This document shows, in pieces, positions 8,994-18,511 of a DNA stretch of 64,000 bases. Made by a program: the position numbers and the translations under genes. Source of the DNA: a bacterium 1XD21-13 (GTDB lineage Bacteria > Bacillota > Clostridia > Lachnospirales > Lachnospiraceae). The stretch lies in the NCBI GenBank assembly GCA_009917555.1, contig QZDX01000019.1:1-64000 (forward strand), given 5' to 3'. Numbering within the stretch: position 1 is the first letter of the stretch; every line of letters begins with the position of its first letter. The notes beneath the pieces are model-generated. The model was not told the DNA's origin. It did not search any database and saw only the letters and a list, made by a program, of their open reading frames with translations.

Positions 8994-10478
8994 ATGATTA
9001 ATATTCCATCTGTAAAGGTAGGAATTGTAGCAGTAAGCAGAGACTGCTTTCCGGAGTCTCTTTCTGTAAACCGGAGAAAGGCTCTGGTTAAGGCATACGA
9101 AGAAAAATATGGGACAGCAGACATTTACGAATGTCCTGTCTGTATTGTGGAGAGCGAGATCCATATGGTTCAGGCACTGGAGGACGTAAAGAAAGCAGGC
9201 TGTGACGCCCTGGTGGTTTACCTGGGCAACTTTGGACCGGAGATTTCCGAGACCCTGCTTGCAAAGCATTTTGACGGTCCGGTCATGTTCGTGGCGGCAG
9301 CCGAGGAATCAGGAGACTCTCTGATCCAGGGCCGGGGAGATGCTTACTGCGGTATGTTAAACGCAAGCTACAACTTAAAGCTTCGCAACGTCCGCGCCTA
9401 TATTCCGGAGTACCCGGTGGGAACCGCAGAGGAATGTGCGGATATGATTCACGAGTTTCTGCCCATTGCCCGGGCTATTGTAGGACTTAGCAGCCTGAAG
9501 ATTATCAGCTTTGGGCCAAGACCTCTTAACTTCCTTGCATGCAATGCGCCTATTAAGCAGTTGTACAATCTGGGCGTGGAGATCGAGGAGAATTCAGAGC
9601 TTGATCTGTTCGAGGCATTTAATAAGCATGAGGGAGATCCCAGGATTCCCGATGTGGTAAAGGATATGGAGGAAGAGCTGGGCGAAGGCAACCAGAAGCC
9701 TCAGATTCTCTCCAAGCTGGCTCAGTATGAGCTGACTCTTTTAGACTGGGTGGAGGAGCACAAGGGCTACCGGAAATACGTTGCCATTGCAGGAAAATGC
9801 TGGCCGGCTTTCCAGACCCAGTTTGGTTTTGTTCCCTGCTATGTGAACAGTCGTCTTACAGGCCGGGGGATTCCCGTATCCTGTGAGGTAGATATTTACG
9901 GCGCCTTAAGCGAGTTTATCGGAACCTGCGTAAGCCAGGATGCGGTGACGCTTCTGGACATTAACAATACGGTTCCGGCTGATATTTACCAGGAGGAAAT
10001 AGCGCCCAAGTATGATTATACCCACAAGGACACTTTTATGGGATTCCATTGCGGCAATACCTGTTCCAAGAAGCTGTCTTTCTGTTCTATGAAGTATCAG
10101 CTCATTATGGCAAGAAGCCTGCCGGAGGAGGTTACTCAGGGAACTTTGGAGGGAGATATTGCGCCTGGTGACATCACTTTCTTCCGTCTTCAGAGCACAG
10201 CCGACTGCAAGCTGCGGGCTTACGTGGCGCAGGGAGAGGTTCTTCCCGTTGCAACACGCTCCTTTGGAGCTATCGGAATCTTTGCGATTCCGGAGATGGG
10301 ACGCTTCTACCGCCATGTACTGATTGAGGGAAATTATCCTCACCATGGAGCCGTGGCCTTTGGGCATTTTGGAAAAGCGCTCTTTGAAGTATTCAAGTAT
10401 CTGGGCGTGGAGCCGGATGAGCTTGGGTTCAACCAGCCCAAGGGAATGCGGTACAAGACGGAAAATCCCTTTGGATAA
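8994..10478 (+). CDS. L-fucose/L-arabinose isomerase family protein
   Basis: A 494-residue aldose-ketose isomerase of the FucI/AraA superfamily. Family-like blocks include CDALVVYLGNFGPEIS near residue 64, FVAAAEESGDSLIQGRGDAYCGM near residue 101 and FHCGNTCSKKL near residue 350. The length is intermediate for the superfamily, and the exact metal-ligand residues were not assigned. The ATG follows AGGAGGT. With the xylulokinase behind it and the monosaccharide importer ahead, it most likely converts an imported aldopentose or 6-deoxyhexose to the ketose that is then phosphorylated. Candidates are D-arabinose, L-fucose and L-arabinose. Confidence 0.85.
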   Translation: MINIPSVKVGIVAVSRDCFPESLSVNRRKALVKAYEEKYGTADIYECPVCIVESEIHMVQALEDVKKAGCDALVVYLGNFGPEISETLLAKHFDGPVMFVAAAEESGDSLIQGRGDAYCGMLNASYNLKLRNVRAYIPEYPVGTAEECADMIHEFLPIARAIVGLSSLKIISFGPRPLNFLACNAPIKQLYNLGVEIEENSELDLFEAFNKHEGDPRIPDVVKDMEEELGEGNQKPQILSKLAQYELTLLDWVEEHKGYRKYVAIAGKCWPAFQTQFGFVPCYVNSRLTGRGIPVSCEVDIYGALSEFIGTCVSQDAVTLLDINNTVPADIYQEEIAPKYDYTHKDTFMGFHCGNTCSKKLSFCSMKYQLIMARSLPEEVTQGTLEGDIAPGDITFFRLQSTADCKLRAYVAQGEVLPVATRSFGAIGIFAIPEMGRFYRHVLIEGNYPHHGAVAFGHFGKALFEVFKYLGVEPDELGFNQPKGMRYKTENPFG

Positions 10479-10509
10479 AAGAGAATTACAGATATATTGT
10501 GAGGAAAAC

Positions 10510-10534
10510 TGCCTGCCCCTTTTGGGGGCAGGCA
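10510..10534 (+). terminator. Rho-independent-like terminator after the isomerase gene
   Basis: A 10-bp stem (TGCCTGCCCC / GGGGCAGGCA) with a 5-base loop lies 31 bases after the stop codon. The following T-run is poor, so termination may be partial. Confidence 0.6.
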
Positions 10535-10557
10535 TTGTAGGATAACCATAAAAATGT

Positions 10558-10618
10558 TATAATTCTGATAATAAATGATTTTATGTTTGATGAAAGTATT
10601 TTAGAAAAATCATCAAAC
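10558..10618 (+). promoter_or_regulatory. xylB: Extended -10 promoter and inverted repeat before xylB
   Basis: TGTTATAAT (hexamer 10558-10563) is an extended -10. Downstream, GTTTGATGA at 10585-10593 is repeated inverted at 10610-10618 with a 16-base gap, ending a few bases before the AAGGAGG of xylB. It could be an operator or an mRNA hairpin next to the ribosome binding site. Confidence 0.45.
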
Positions 10619-10635
10619 AGGAAAAGGAGGCGCTT

Positions 10636-12108
10636 ATGCTGTATATAGGAATTGATCTGGGAACCTCGGCGGTGAAGCTGCTGTTGATGGACGGCACAGG
10701 AAGGATTGAAAAAATTGTATCAAGGGAATACCCCCTGTATTTCCCCAATCCCGGCTGGTCCGAGCAGAACCCGGAGGACTGGTATACTCAGACCATAGAG
10801 GGCTTAAAGGAGCTCATTGCGGACTGTGACAAATCCCAGGTGGCCGGAATCAGCTTCGGAGGTCAGATGCATGGCCTTGTGATTCTGGACAAGGATGACC
10901 AGGTGATACGCCCGGCTATTCTCTGGAACGATGGAAGAACCGCTAAGGAGACGGATTATCTGAACCAGGAGATCGGAAAGGATAAGCTGTCACAGTACAC
11001 AGCCAACATTGCCTTTGCCGGCTTCACAGCCCCCAAGGTGCTGTGGGTAAAAAATCAGGAGCCGGAAAACTTTGCCCGGATCGAAAAGCTGATGCTTCCC
11101 AAGGACTACCTGGCGTACCGATTGTCAGGAACCTTCTGTACGGATGTGTCAGATGCCTCCGGCATGCTGCTCTTTGATGTGAAGAATAAATGCTGGTCCA
11201 AGGAAATGATGGAGCTCTGCGGGATAAAGGAAAGCCAGCTTCCGAGGATCTTTGAGAGCTATGAGGCCGTGGGAACCTTAAAGCCGGAGCTTGCGGCTCA
11301 GCTTGGCCTTTCGGAGCAGGTAAAGATTGCTGCGGGAGCCGGAGACAATGCGGCGGCGGCTGTGGGAACGGGAACCGTAGGGGACGGAAGCTGTAATATT
11401 TCTCTGGGAACATCGGGAACTATTTTCATTTCCAGTGAGAAATTCGGTGTGGATGAACACAATGCCCTCCACTCCTTTGCCCATGCGGACGGCCATTTTC
11501 ACCTGATGGGCTGTATGTTAAGCGCCGCCTCCTGCAATAAGTGGTGGATGGATGAGATCCTCAAAACAAAGGATTATGCAGGGGAGCAGACAGGCATCCG
11601 AGAGCTTGGGAAAAACAACGTATTTTTCCTGCCCTATCTTATGGGGGAGCGCAGCCCTCACAACAATCCCAATGCAAGAGGCACCTTTATGGGAATGACT
11701 ATGGACACCACGAGAGAGGACATGACCCAGGCGGTATTGGAGGGTGTGGCCTTTGCCCTCAGGGATTCCTTTGAGGTGGCTAAGTCCTTGGGGATTCGGA
11801 TTGAGCGCACCAAGATCTGCGGCGGGGGAGCCAAGAGCCCGCTGTGGCGGCAGATGATTGCGGATATCTTCAATATCAAGGTGGACATTCCGGGAAGCGA
11901 GGAGGGTCCGGCCATGGGCGGTGCTATGCTGGCAGCCGTGGCATGCGGCGAGTATGCAAGCGTGGGGGAGGCTGCCGCAAGGATTGTGAAGATTGTGGAC
12001 ACAGTGGAGCCAATACCGGAAAATGCAGCCCGCTATGAGAAGCAGTACCAGAAGTTCCGCCAGATTTATCCGGCGGTGAAGGAATTGTTTGATGTAATAC
12101 AGCCGTAG
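10636..12108 (+). CDS. xylB: Xylulokinase-type FGGY kinase
   Basis: A 490-residue FGGY-family sugar kinase, phosphorylating a ketopentose with ATP. Supporting motifs are GIDLGTSAVK at the N-terminus, GGQMHGLV near residue 76 (the xylulokinase substrate-binding signature), ILWNDGRT, and the C-terminal GGGAKSPLWRQM adenosine motif. AAGGAGG precedes the ATG. It completes an import-isomerise-phosphorylate route with the ABC transporter and the FucI/AraA-like isomerase. The partner isomerase is not XylA, so the true substrate may be another ketose such as ribulose. Confidence 0.9.
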   Translation: MLYIGIDLGTSAVKLLLMDGTGRIEKIVSREYPLYFPNPGWSEQNPEDWYTQTIEGLKELIADCDKSQVAGISFGGQMHGLVILDKDDQVIRPAILWNDGRTAKETDYLNQEIGKDKLSQYTANIAFAGFTAPKVLWVKNQEPENFARIEKLMLPKDYLAYRLSGTFCTDVSDASGMLLFDVKNKCWSKEMMELCGIKESQLPRIFESYEAVGTLKPELAAQLGLSEQVKIAAGAGDNAAAAVGTGTVGDGSCNISLGTSGTIFISSEKFGVDEHNALHSFAHADGHFHLMGCMLSAASCNKWWMDEILKTKDYAGEQTGIRELGKNNVFFLPYLMGERSPHNNPNARGTFMGMTMDTTREDMTQAVLEGVAFALRDSFEVAKSLGIRIERTKICGGGAKSPLWRQMIADIFNIKVDIPGSEEGPAMGGAMLAAVACGEYASVGEAAARIVKIVDTVEPIPENAARYEKQYQKFRQIYPAVKELFDVIQP

Positions 12109-12277
12109 ATAAAAAGAATTTTAGGACAAACTGGCCTGGTTGAAAAAAAGATTACTGGCTATTTTCGTCAATCCAGATTTGAATTATAATGTGGAAAATC
12201 AAAAACAGCCGCAATATCCTTCTTGGCAAAGCTGTGCGAAGAGGGATCTTGCAGAGCTGGAACAGGAGGCTTACATT

Positions 12278-12814
12278 ATGAACTCAAATCTGAAAAAAAT
12301 TGTTATGGCCGCACTGCTGGCGGCGTTTGCCTGCGTTGCAACCATGTCCATCCGCATTCCCACTCCCGGAACAGGAGGATACATCCATCCGGGAGATGCA
12401 ATTGTAATTCTCTCAGGCGTCATCCTGGGGCCGTCCTGGGGCCTCCTGGCCGCCGGAATAGGTTCTGCTATGGCAGATCTGATGGGGGGATATTTTATCT
12501 ATGTTCCAATCACCTTTGTGATCAAGGGAGCTGTTGCATTGGCGGCGGGAGTCATTTACCGGCACATGGGCAAGACAGCAAGGAGCCGTTACACAGCCGT
12601 TGTTCTGGGCGGAATTGCGGATATGGTACTGGTGGCAGGGGGCTATTTTCTCTGCGAATGTGTGCTGTACAGCCCAGCGGCAGCAGTGGCCAGTGTTCCG
12701 GCCAATCTTATACAGGGAATCGGCGGTCTGGTGATTGGTGCGGTACTGTATCCCGTACTGATTGCCATTCCGGATATTCGGCGGATTGCGCAGGAGGCAA
12801 AGGCCCAGGCATAG
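12278..12814 (+). CDS. ECF transporter S component
   Basis: A 178-residue integral membrane protein with about five or six hydrophobic helices, of the type that serves as the substrate-binding S component of energy-coupling-factor transporters. The N-terminal MAALLAAFACVATMSIRIPTP and the GGYIHPGDAIVILSGVILGP segment are typical. The ATG follows AACAGGAGG. No EcfA or EcfT is nearby, so it probably uses a shared ECF module elsewhere. The leader 12109-12277 has a possible TATAAT at 12185 but no riboswitch I recognise. The substrate is unknown. Confidence 0.8.
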   Translation: MNSNLKKIVMAALLAAFACVATMSIRIPTPGTGGYIHPGDAIVILSGVILGPSWGLLAAGIGSAMADLMGGYFIYVPITFVIKGAVALAAGVIYRHMGKTARSRYTAVVLGGIADMVLVAGGYFLCECVLYSPAAAVASVPANLIQGIGGLVIGAVLYPVLIAIPDIRRIAQEAKAQA

Positions 12815-12867
12815 TCTCAGGGCTCTCGGAAACCGGGCCAGGCGGCTGACGCATGAAAGAACTGGTA

Positions 12868-15210
12868 TCAGGAGACTACGGTCTCCCGATACTGATTCAG
12901 CAGCTCACACAGAACCAGGATCTCCTTCTCATCAATATTCAGCGGAATCAGCTCTCTGGATTGATTGAGCCGCTTGCTCACAATCTGATAAATCGCACTG
13001 TCTTCCTTGATTTGGCCGGTCAGATATTCTGGATCAATGAGCTGCCTTTGGCTGCTGCGCATAATCATAAAGTTTCCGTGTAGCAGAAACTCCAGCACCA
13101 TGCCCACGGTTAAATCACAATTAAAGTAATCAAAAATATCCTTCATCATATTGTAGAGCAGACGATTGGACAGAAGCGTATTGGTTTCCGGAAAAAAGGC
13201 CTCAAAGTTATGACGGATCACACGGTTGATGTATTCGGAAGGAAATGAATGAATTCGATCATAGTAGGCGCTTAAGGTATCCTTCTTGGAATAAATGATT
13301 TTTCGAATCATGGGCACCACATGAGAATTGTCCTCCTGCATAATGTCAAAGGTCTTCATAAGAAGGGGCAGGGCAATGGGATAGAGTGACAAAATTGGGC
13401 GGTTCAGGGTAGCCACCATCAAGGTTGACAGGTTGTAAAGCGGTTCCTGATCGCTGACAATGATGATTTCCCTGGATTCGTCCAGTTTGGAGAACAGCTT
13501 TTGCGAGGTCCGTACAAAACGAGGGTAATTGGCCTGGTCCTCTCTGGAAAAACGGAGCATATAGTAGCTGCGGGTGTTGGAGATATAATTCATATAGTAA
13601 GCATAATTTTGTGACAGCTGATCATTGTGAGAGACAATGACATAGATGATATTGCCCGTGTTGAGGGCCTTTAGCGAGAACTCCAGGAAATACCGAAGAT
13701 ATTTCTTGTAGCTTGTAACCAGAGTTACATTGTAGGAGGTCTCGATTTTTTCGATCAGGGCACCTGCAATTCTGGAGGTAGTGCTGCTGAATTGAAAGGG
13801 TTCATTTTCCATGATACAGTCTATGATAAAGGTTCCGTGAATCATTTGGTTAATGACAGAATACAGATGATTCAGGAGCGGAATATCATAGCGGATTCGT
13901 GTCTGGGCAAAAATATAGCCAAGCAGGTAGTGCAGACGCTCCTCCTGAATGTGGGAGGTGAGCGTTACATCCATGCGCAGAACATCCTCCTGGGCCTGAG
14001 CCTGGAAGGTCTTTTTTTCCTTTGGAAGAAAAATAGACTTCATGTTATCAGCGGCCAAAAGCTCCAGAACGGTACAATTGGTATTGGGATAAAAGTCTAC
14101 AAATTCCGGAATGGAGCTCTCCACAAAGGCCGTCATTTCCTTGATGTAATTCTGATTTTCCAGTTGATTTTCCCGGAGCTCATTGGACAGAAAATGGGGC
14201 AGCAGGGTAGCATCGCTGCTTTTAGAGAAGTAAATGCTGTTGGAAATGGCATAGTGGATCTCATTTTTCAACTGAAAGATGTTGTACTTGTATTTTGCGG
14301 ACAGAAGCTGGGTGAATACCTCCCGGTTGCTGCGAATATGAGTCTGATTGGCGTCCGAAGTCTCCTGGAACAGCGTAAGGATCAGCTTGAGCTTTTCCGT
14401 GGTCCTGCGCTGGGCAAAATTGGGAAATTGTACAATACAGGGGGTCAAAGCGGCAAAGCTTTGCTCTGCTCCTGCGGTTTTGTCCGCAAGAAAAATGAGA
14501 ACAGGCTGACGGCAGCCATGATTTTGGTAGAGATTGAAGATATCCGTTTTCAGCTCATAGATTTTTTTCTCGTCCACAGGCTCAAAAATTTCCATGAGAA
14601 TGAGACTGGTGGATTCCGGCGTGATCTGCTGAAGTATGGATTGATTGGTTTTAAAGCCGCCCCGCCAGATTAAGGACTGATACCGCGTCTGCTTCTGAAA
14701 AATCTTCTTTTTTATTCCGTATTGAAAGAGCTGCCGGCAGAAATGCTTTCTCCCGCTGCCCTTTTCTCCGATCAACACCAGCATAAGGGGATTTCCCTTG
14801 GAGAGAAGGACACAGGGAATGACCTTATCAATAATTTCCTTTAGGGATTCCCCCATATTACTTCCCACAATCTTAAAGTCCGAAGAGGAGATACTTCCGA
14901 TAGGAGTATTCAGTATCAGCTGTTCCCGCAGCTGCTCCTTATTATCGATGATCTGCGGAGCCTTGGAATAGTGAAATTCATTGACTATGACCTCACGGGA
15001 CAAATAGGTAGTAGGACGTCCGTTGATCTTAATAAGAAGGTATTCATGAAACATCTGATTCAAAAGCCTTGACACGTTACTGCGGTCAATTTTCAGCTCC
15101 AAGGCAATATCAAAGGCATTGCAGTGCTCGAACTGAAAGGAATTATCCAGAACAGATTCCCTCGTGTAGGTCACGATCTTTTCATAAATAGAGTCTTTTC
15201 GATTATTCAT
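12868..15210 (-). CDS. LevR-like PTS-responsive regulator with degenerate ATPase domain
   Basis: A 780-residue transcription regulator. An N-terminal winged helix (IALELKIDRSNVSRLLNQM near residue 35) is followed by a AAA+ region near 110-330, an EIIA-like part and C-terminal PRD-type helices. The ATPase is badly eroded. Walker A reads GEKGSGRK, with Arg replacing the Lys, there is no GAFTGA sigma-54 contact loop, and no DE-type Walker B is seen. It therefore cannot be a normal sigma-54 activator. It is divergent from the large PTS operon beginning at 15523, which it probably controls through the inverted repeats between them. AGGAG precedes the ATG. Confidence 0.8.
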   Translation of the reverse strand: MNNRKDSIYEKIVTYTRESVLDNSFQFEHCNAFDIALELKIDRSNVSRLLNQMFHEYLLIKINGRPTTYLSREVIVNEFHYSKAPQIIDNKEQLREQLILNTPIGSISSSDFKIVGSNMGESLKEIIDKVIPCVLLSKGNPLMLVLIGEKGSGRKHFCRQLFQYGIKKKIFQKQTRYQSLIWRGGFKTNQSILQQITPESTSLILMEIFEPVDEKKIYELKTDIFNLYQNHGCRQPVLIFLADKTAGAEQSFAALTPCIVQFPNFAQRRTTEKLKLILTLFQETSDANQTHIRSNREVFTQLLSAKYKYNIFQLKNEIHYAISNSIYFSKSSDATLLPHFLSNELRENQLENQNYIKEMTAFVESSIPEFVDFYPNTNCTVLELLAADNMKSIFLPKEKKTFQAQAQEDVLRMDVTLTSHIQEERLHYLLGYIFAQTRIRYDIPLLNHLYSVINQMIHGTFIIDCIMENEPFQFSSTTSRIAGALIEKIETSYNVTLVTSYKKYLRYFLEFSLKALNTGNIIYVIVSHNDQLSQNYAYYMNYISNTRSYYMLRFSREDQANYPRFVRTSQKLFSKLDESREIIIVSDQEPLYNLSTLMVATLNRPILSLYPIALPLLMKTFDIMQEDNSHVVPMIRKIIYSKKDTLSAYYDRIHSFPSEYINRVIRHNFEAFFPETNTLLSNRLLYNMMKDIFDYFNCDLTVGMVLEFLLHGNFMIMRSSQRQLIDPEYLTGQIKEDSAIYQIVSKRLNQSRELIPLNIDEKEILVLCELLNQYRETVVS

Positions 15211-15282
15211 CTATTTTTCTCCTGACTTTTTGGTGTGGTTTTTTCAACACAAATAACACAGTAATCTGTGAAAAATCGTATT

Positions 15283-15307
15283 TTAGTGTGCAAAAGAAGC
15301 ACACTAA
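15283..15307. promoter_or_regulatory. Inverted repeat, candidate operator
   Basis: TTAGTGTGC and its exact complement GCACACTAA are separated by seven bases in the gap between the regulator and the divergent PTS operon. It is well placed to autoregulate the regulator gene, whose start is at 15210. Confidence 0.5.
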
Positions 15308-15388
15308 TAAGATTATACCTACAACAAATGGGAAAATCAATAAAAAATCCATGAAATTCCGTGTGCCAAAATAAAAATCACATAAAAC

Positions 15389-15476
15389 TGTGTCGCACAA
15401 AGGGGGATTTCACATAAGTTTGACAAAACTCCATGGGGGGAGGTAAAATCGGTTTCGTCGAAATGACGACGACACA
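15389..15476 (+). promoter_or_regulatory. Promoter of the large PTS operon with flanking repeats
   Basis: TTGACA (15420-15425), an 18-base spacer and TAAAAT (15444-15449) form a good sigma-70-type promoter. TGTGTC (15389-15394) and GACACA (15471-15476) bracket it as an inverted pair, and TCGTCG / CGACGA form a small dyad just after the -10. No TGGCA-N7-TTGC sigma-54 site was found here. The same TGTGTC hexamer is repeated in the other regulator gap at 38131-38370. Confidence 0.55.
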
Positions 15477-15522
15477 AGTGAAATCAGATGTGAAATTATA
15501 GAAAATGATGGAGGTGGGTGGA

Positions 15523-16500
15523 ATGAAAAAAGTTGCAGTGATCAACATTAGCAGCTTCGGAAGAGAATTCCCGGAAAATATGAAGGAGCTTGAGAAACAC
15601 TTTCAGGTGGAGAAGATGCTTTTCCCTCAGGATATGAAGGAGGAAGAGCTGGCAGAGCGTCTTAAAGGATTCTCCTATGTTCTATTAGGAAATTATCCCT
15701 TCTTTGGAGAGGTGTTCTTTGAGAACAACCGGGATGTAAAGCTGATTGCCCGCCATGGAATCGGATACAACAATGTGGACGCAGCAAGCGCCAAACGGCA
15801 TGGAGTATACTTTACCAATATTCCCCACGAGGTGGAGAATGATGCGGTGGCCGAGCAGGCGGTGTCTCTGGTGATGGCTGTTGCAAAGAATCTGACAACT
15901 GCGGACCAAAAAACGCGCAGGGGAGAGTGGAGCCACAACCGCCAGGAGCTGGTAGGCTTTCAGATCCGGGATGGGGTTACGGGAGTCATTGGACTTGGAA
16001 GCATTGGAAGGCGTTTTGCGGAGATTATGAAATATGGCTTCAACAATCAGATTCTGGTGTACGATCCCTTCATGGGAGACAGGAAAATTAAAAACGCAGG
16101 CTTCACCCCCTGTACCTTGGAGGAGGTGCTGGAGGGAGCTGATGTGATTTCCCTCCACTGCTGTCTCACAAAGGAGACACAGTACCTCATTGGAGCCGAG
16201 CAACTAAAACGAATGAAGAAGACAGCCATACTCATCAATACGGCCAGGGGAGCTCTGGTGGATGAGCTGGCAGTTAGTGAGGCTCTGGAGAAGGGAGAGA
16301 TCTTTGGATATGGAGCGGATACCTCGGAATATGAGCCAATGGACCCGGAGCATCCCCTTCTTAAGCAGAAGCATGTTGTGATTACGCCTCACACGGCTAT
16401 TTATAACCGCACCTGTATGTATCAAATGAACCGCAAGGTCATGGAGGATATTTTCCAGGTAGAGGCGGGAAAGGAGCCGTCAAGCATCGTAGAAGGGTGA
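15523..16500 (+). CDS. D-isomer-specific 2-hydroxyacid dehydrogenase
   Basis: A 325-residue NAD-dependent oxidoreductase of the D-2-hydroxyacid family, reducing a 2-keto acid or oxidising the D-hydroxy acid. The Rossmann motif is GVIGLGSIGRRFAEIMK near residue 150. The Arg and Glu region (LINTARGALVDE) and a His in the ITPHTA segment give the catalytic set. The ATG at 15523 is preferred because GGAGGTG lies seven bases before it. It is the first gene of the large operon, directly ahead of a KDPG-type aldolase, which suggests handling of 2-keto acids released by that aldolase. Confidence 0.87.
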   Translation: MKKVAVINISSFGREFPENMKELEKHFQVEKMLFPQDMKEEELAERLKGFSYVLLGNYPFFGEVFFENNRDVKLIARHGIGYNNVDAASAKRHGVYFTNIPHEVENDAVAEQAVSLVMAVAKNLTTADQKTRRGEWSHNRQELVGFQIRDGVTGVIGLGSIGRRFAEIMKYGFNNQILVYDPFMGDRKIKNAGFTPCTLEEVLEGADVISLHCCLTKETQYLIGAEQLKRMKKTAILINTARGALVDELAVSEALEKGEIFGYGADTSEYEPMDPEHPLLKQKHVVITPHTAIYNRTCMYQMNRKVMEDIFQVEAGKEPSSIVEG

Positions 16501-16515
16501 AGGAGGAGAAAACAG

Positions 16516-17178
16516 ATGAGCAGAGAGGAAACAATTGGAAAAATTGAAGAGAACAAGATTATCGTCATTACACGGGGAATTTATGAGGAGGAGCTTTTAA
16601 AACTGGCCGAGGCTCTGTATGAGGGTGGCATCCGGGCCTTTGAAATTACCTATGACCCGGCAGATCCCGATACTCTGGTGCGGACACGTAAGAATATCGA
16701 GATGCTGGATCAGAGGTTCCGGGGCGAGCTGCTTCTGGGTATTGGAACCGTGCTCACCTGTGAGCAGGTGCGGAATGCAAAGGAGGCGGGAGCAAAATTT
16801 ATTGTTTCTCCCAACTTCAATGAGGCGGTGGTAAAGGAGACCTTGAAGGAGGGCCTGGTATCCATGCCGGGCTGTATGACGCCTACGGAAATCTGCGCGG
16901 CAGATGAGGCAGGGGCAGATTTCATCAAGCTGTTCCCGGCAGGGACCCTTGGCATCAAATATTGCAAGGATATTTATGCCCCCATTCACCATGTAAAGTT
17001 CATTGCTACCGTAGGAGTGACGGAGGAAACCCTTAGGCAGTATCTGGAGCTGGGCTTCACCGGGGCAGGTGTCAGCAGTATGCTGGTGGATAAGAAGCTT
17101 CGGGAGGCCGGCAAGTATGGGGAGCTGACAGAACGTGCAAAGAGATTGGTAGAAATTTCCAAATCTTTCAGCGTATAA
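16516..17178 (+). CDS. KDPG/KHG aldolase-family protein (first copy)
   Basis: A 220-residue class I aldolase of the Eda family, cleaving a 2-keto-3-deoxy-sugar-acid phosphate to pyruvate plus an aldehyde. The Schiff-base lysine is in DFIKLFPA near residue 140, with GIGTVLTCEQV and FIVSPNFNEAVV before it as in the family. AAGGAGG precedes the start, 15 bases after the previous gene. A second Eda-type gene lies at 24264 in the same operon. The two differ in sequence and may act on different keto-deoxy intermediates. Confidence 0.87.
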   Translation: MSREETIGKIEENKIIVITRGIYEEELLKLAEALYEGGIRAFEITYDPADPDTLVRTRKNIEMLDQRFRGELLLGIGTVLTCEQVRNAKEAGAKFIVSPNFNEAVVKETLKEGLVSMPGCMTPTEICAADEAGADFIKLFPAGTLGIKYCKDIYAPIHHVKFIATVGVTEETLRQYLELGFTGAGVSSMLVDKKLREAGKYGELTERAKRLVEISKSFSV

Positions 17179-17215
17179 AAAAATTATTATTAAAAGGAAG
17201 GGAAGGTAAAAAAGA

Positions 17216-17701
17216 ATGGAAAACTTGAAACTCACAAGAATTGACTTCAGATTGATTCACGGCCAGGTGATGACACGGTGGGCCAAAAAGTACGATACGG
17301 AGGCAATTGTAGTCATTGACGACCGCTCTGCTTCCAGTGCGCTGTTGAAGAAGATTCTTCTTGGCGCGGCTCCGGCAGGGATTGATGTAACCGTGGAATC
17401 GGTAGAGAGCGCGGCGGCCAAATGGAAAGCAGGGGAGTTCCCCACCGGCAGCCTGATTATTCTCTTTAAGAACACAGAGACAGCTCTTGCGGCCTATAAG
17501 GCAGGCGTAACCTATCCGTCACTGCAGGTTGGCGGCATTGAGGGAGCCGGGGACAAGAAGAACGTGTACAAAAATGTAGTAATGTCTGACGCAGAGGCAG
17601 CACAGCTGAAGGAGTTGGGAGATGCGGGCGTGAATGTATTCTTCCAGCCTATTCCGGAGGATGCGGAGTATTCTTTGGCCGATGCCCTGAAAAAATTCTG
17701 A
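17216..17701 (+). CDS. PTS mannose/fructose/sorbose-family IIB component
   Basis: A 161-residue cytoplasmic IIB subunit that passes phosphate from IIA to the incoming sugar. The phosphorylated histidine is in RIDFRLIHGQV near residue 15, and the rest follows the family fold (IVVIDDRSAS, LQVGGIEGAGDKK). It begins the PTS block IIB-IIC-IID-IIA. Length is normal. The ribosome binding site is a purine-rich GGAAGGGAAGG. Confidence 0.92.
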   Translation: MENLKLTRIDFRLIHGQVMTRWAKKYDTEAIVVIDDRSASSALLKKILLGAAPAGIDVTVESVESAAAKWKAGEFPTGSLIILFKNTETALAAYKAGVTYPSLQVGGIEGAGDKKNVYKNVVMSDAEAAQLKELGDAGVNVFFQPIPEDAEYSLADALKKF

Positions 17702-17762
17702 AAACAGGTAACTGTTTCATATAAAAGCGTACCAAAGTTATGAAGAAAAGGAGGGAAAGATT

Positions 17763-18509
17763 ATGGTACAGGCTTTATTAATGGCTTTAGTAGCACTCTT
17801 AAATGGTATCCAGGGACCATGGCACTGGTATATGTTCCGTGAGCCGGTTATGGCGGGCTTCTGGGTAGGACTCATCTACGGGGACCCGGTTCAGGGTACT
17901 ATCATTGGCGCTACTATCAACGTTTCTTACATGGGATGGATCAGTGCAGGTGGAGCAAATGCTTCCGACCTATACTGGGCTGGTCTTCTGGGCACCTTCG
18001 TTGCCATCAAGGGAGGTATGTCTCTGGACACGGCAGTGGCCTTTGCCGTTCCCATCGGTCTTTTGGGCAACTACGTACATGTTGCGTACATGACGCTGGC
18101 GTCCGTATGGCCGACACGTATGGACGTTCTTGCTGCAAAGGGCGAGTGGAAGAAGATTCGGATGATCCAGATTATAGGTGGACCATCCTTCGTGCTGGTG
18201 CTTCGTGCTCTTCCGGTCTTCCTGATTGCGCTGTATGGCGGCGATTTGATTCAGACCTTTATCGATGCACTTCCCGTATGGGCCATGAACGGACTGGCAG
18301 CAACCGGTAAGATGCTTCCTGCACTTGGAATGAGTATGCTTCTGAAATTCATGTATAAGAAGGAGCTGCTTCCGTTCTTTGTACTGGGCTTTGCAGTTGC
18401 GGCCTACACCGGACTGACCGATCTTCTGATGTTTGCATGCATCGGTATTTGCCTGGCATTCATCCTGATTAAGCTTGGATTCAGCAGAGAAGAGAAAGGA
18501 GTTGAGTAA
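17763..18509 (+). CDS. PTS mannose/fructose/sorbose-family IIC component
   Basis: A 248-residue membrane subunit that, with IID, forms the sugar channel. The sequence is hydrophobic throughout, with the family segments REPVMAGFWVGLIYGDPVQG near residue 27 and LPALGMSMLLKFMYKKELLPFF near residue 180. GGAGGG precedes the ATG, and the IID gene starts two bases after its stop. It belongs to the same transporter as the adjacent IIB, IID and IIA. Confidence 0.92.
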   Translation: MVQALLMALVALLNGIQGPWHWYMFREPVMAGFWVGLIYGDPVQGTIIGATINVSYMGWISAGGANASDLYWAGLLGTFVAIKGGMSLDTAVAFAVPIGLLGNYVHVAYMTLASVWPTRMDVLAAKGEWKKIRMIQIIGGPSFVLVLRALPVFLIALYGGDLIQTFIDALPVWAMNGLAATGKMLPALGMSMLLKFMYKKELLPFFVLGFAVAAYTGLTDLLMFACIGICLAFILIKLGFSREEKGVE

Positions 18510-18511
18510 TC

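Noticed and set aside
12109-12277. Possible riboswitch before the ECF S component gene
   Set aside because: The leader has a weak TATAAT and some dyads, but I could not match any vitamin riboswitch core, so none is called.
13792-14673. 293-residue plus-strand open frame
   Set aside because: It is antisense to the LevR-like regulator, and the sense strand has clear HTH and PTS-regulator structure.
16948-16965. Sigma-54-like GGCAT...TTGC inside the first KDPG-type aldolase gene
   Set aside because: The spacing between GG and GC is 11 instead of 10 bases and it lies inside a coding region, so it is probably chance.
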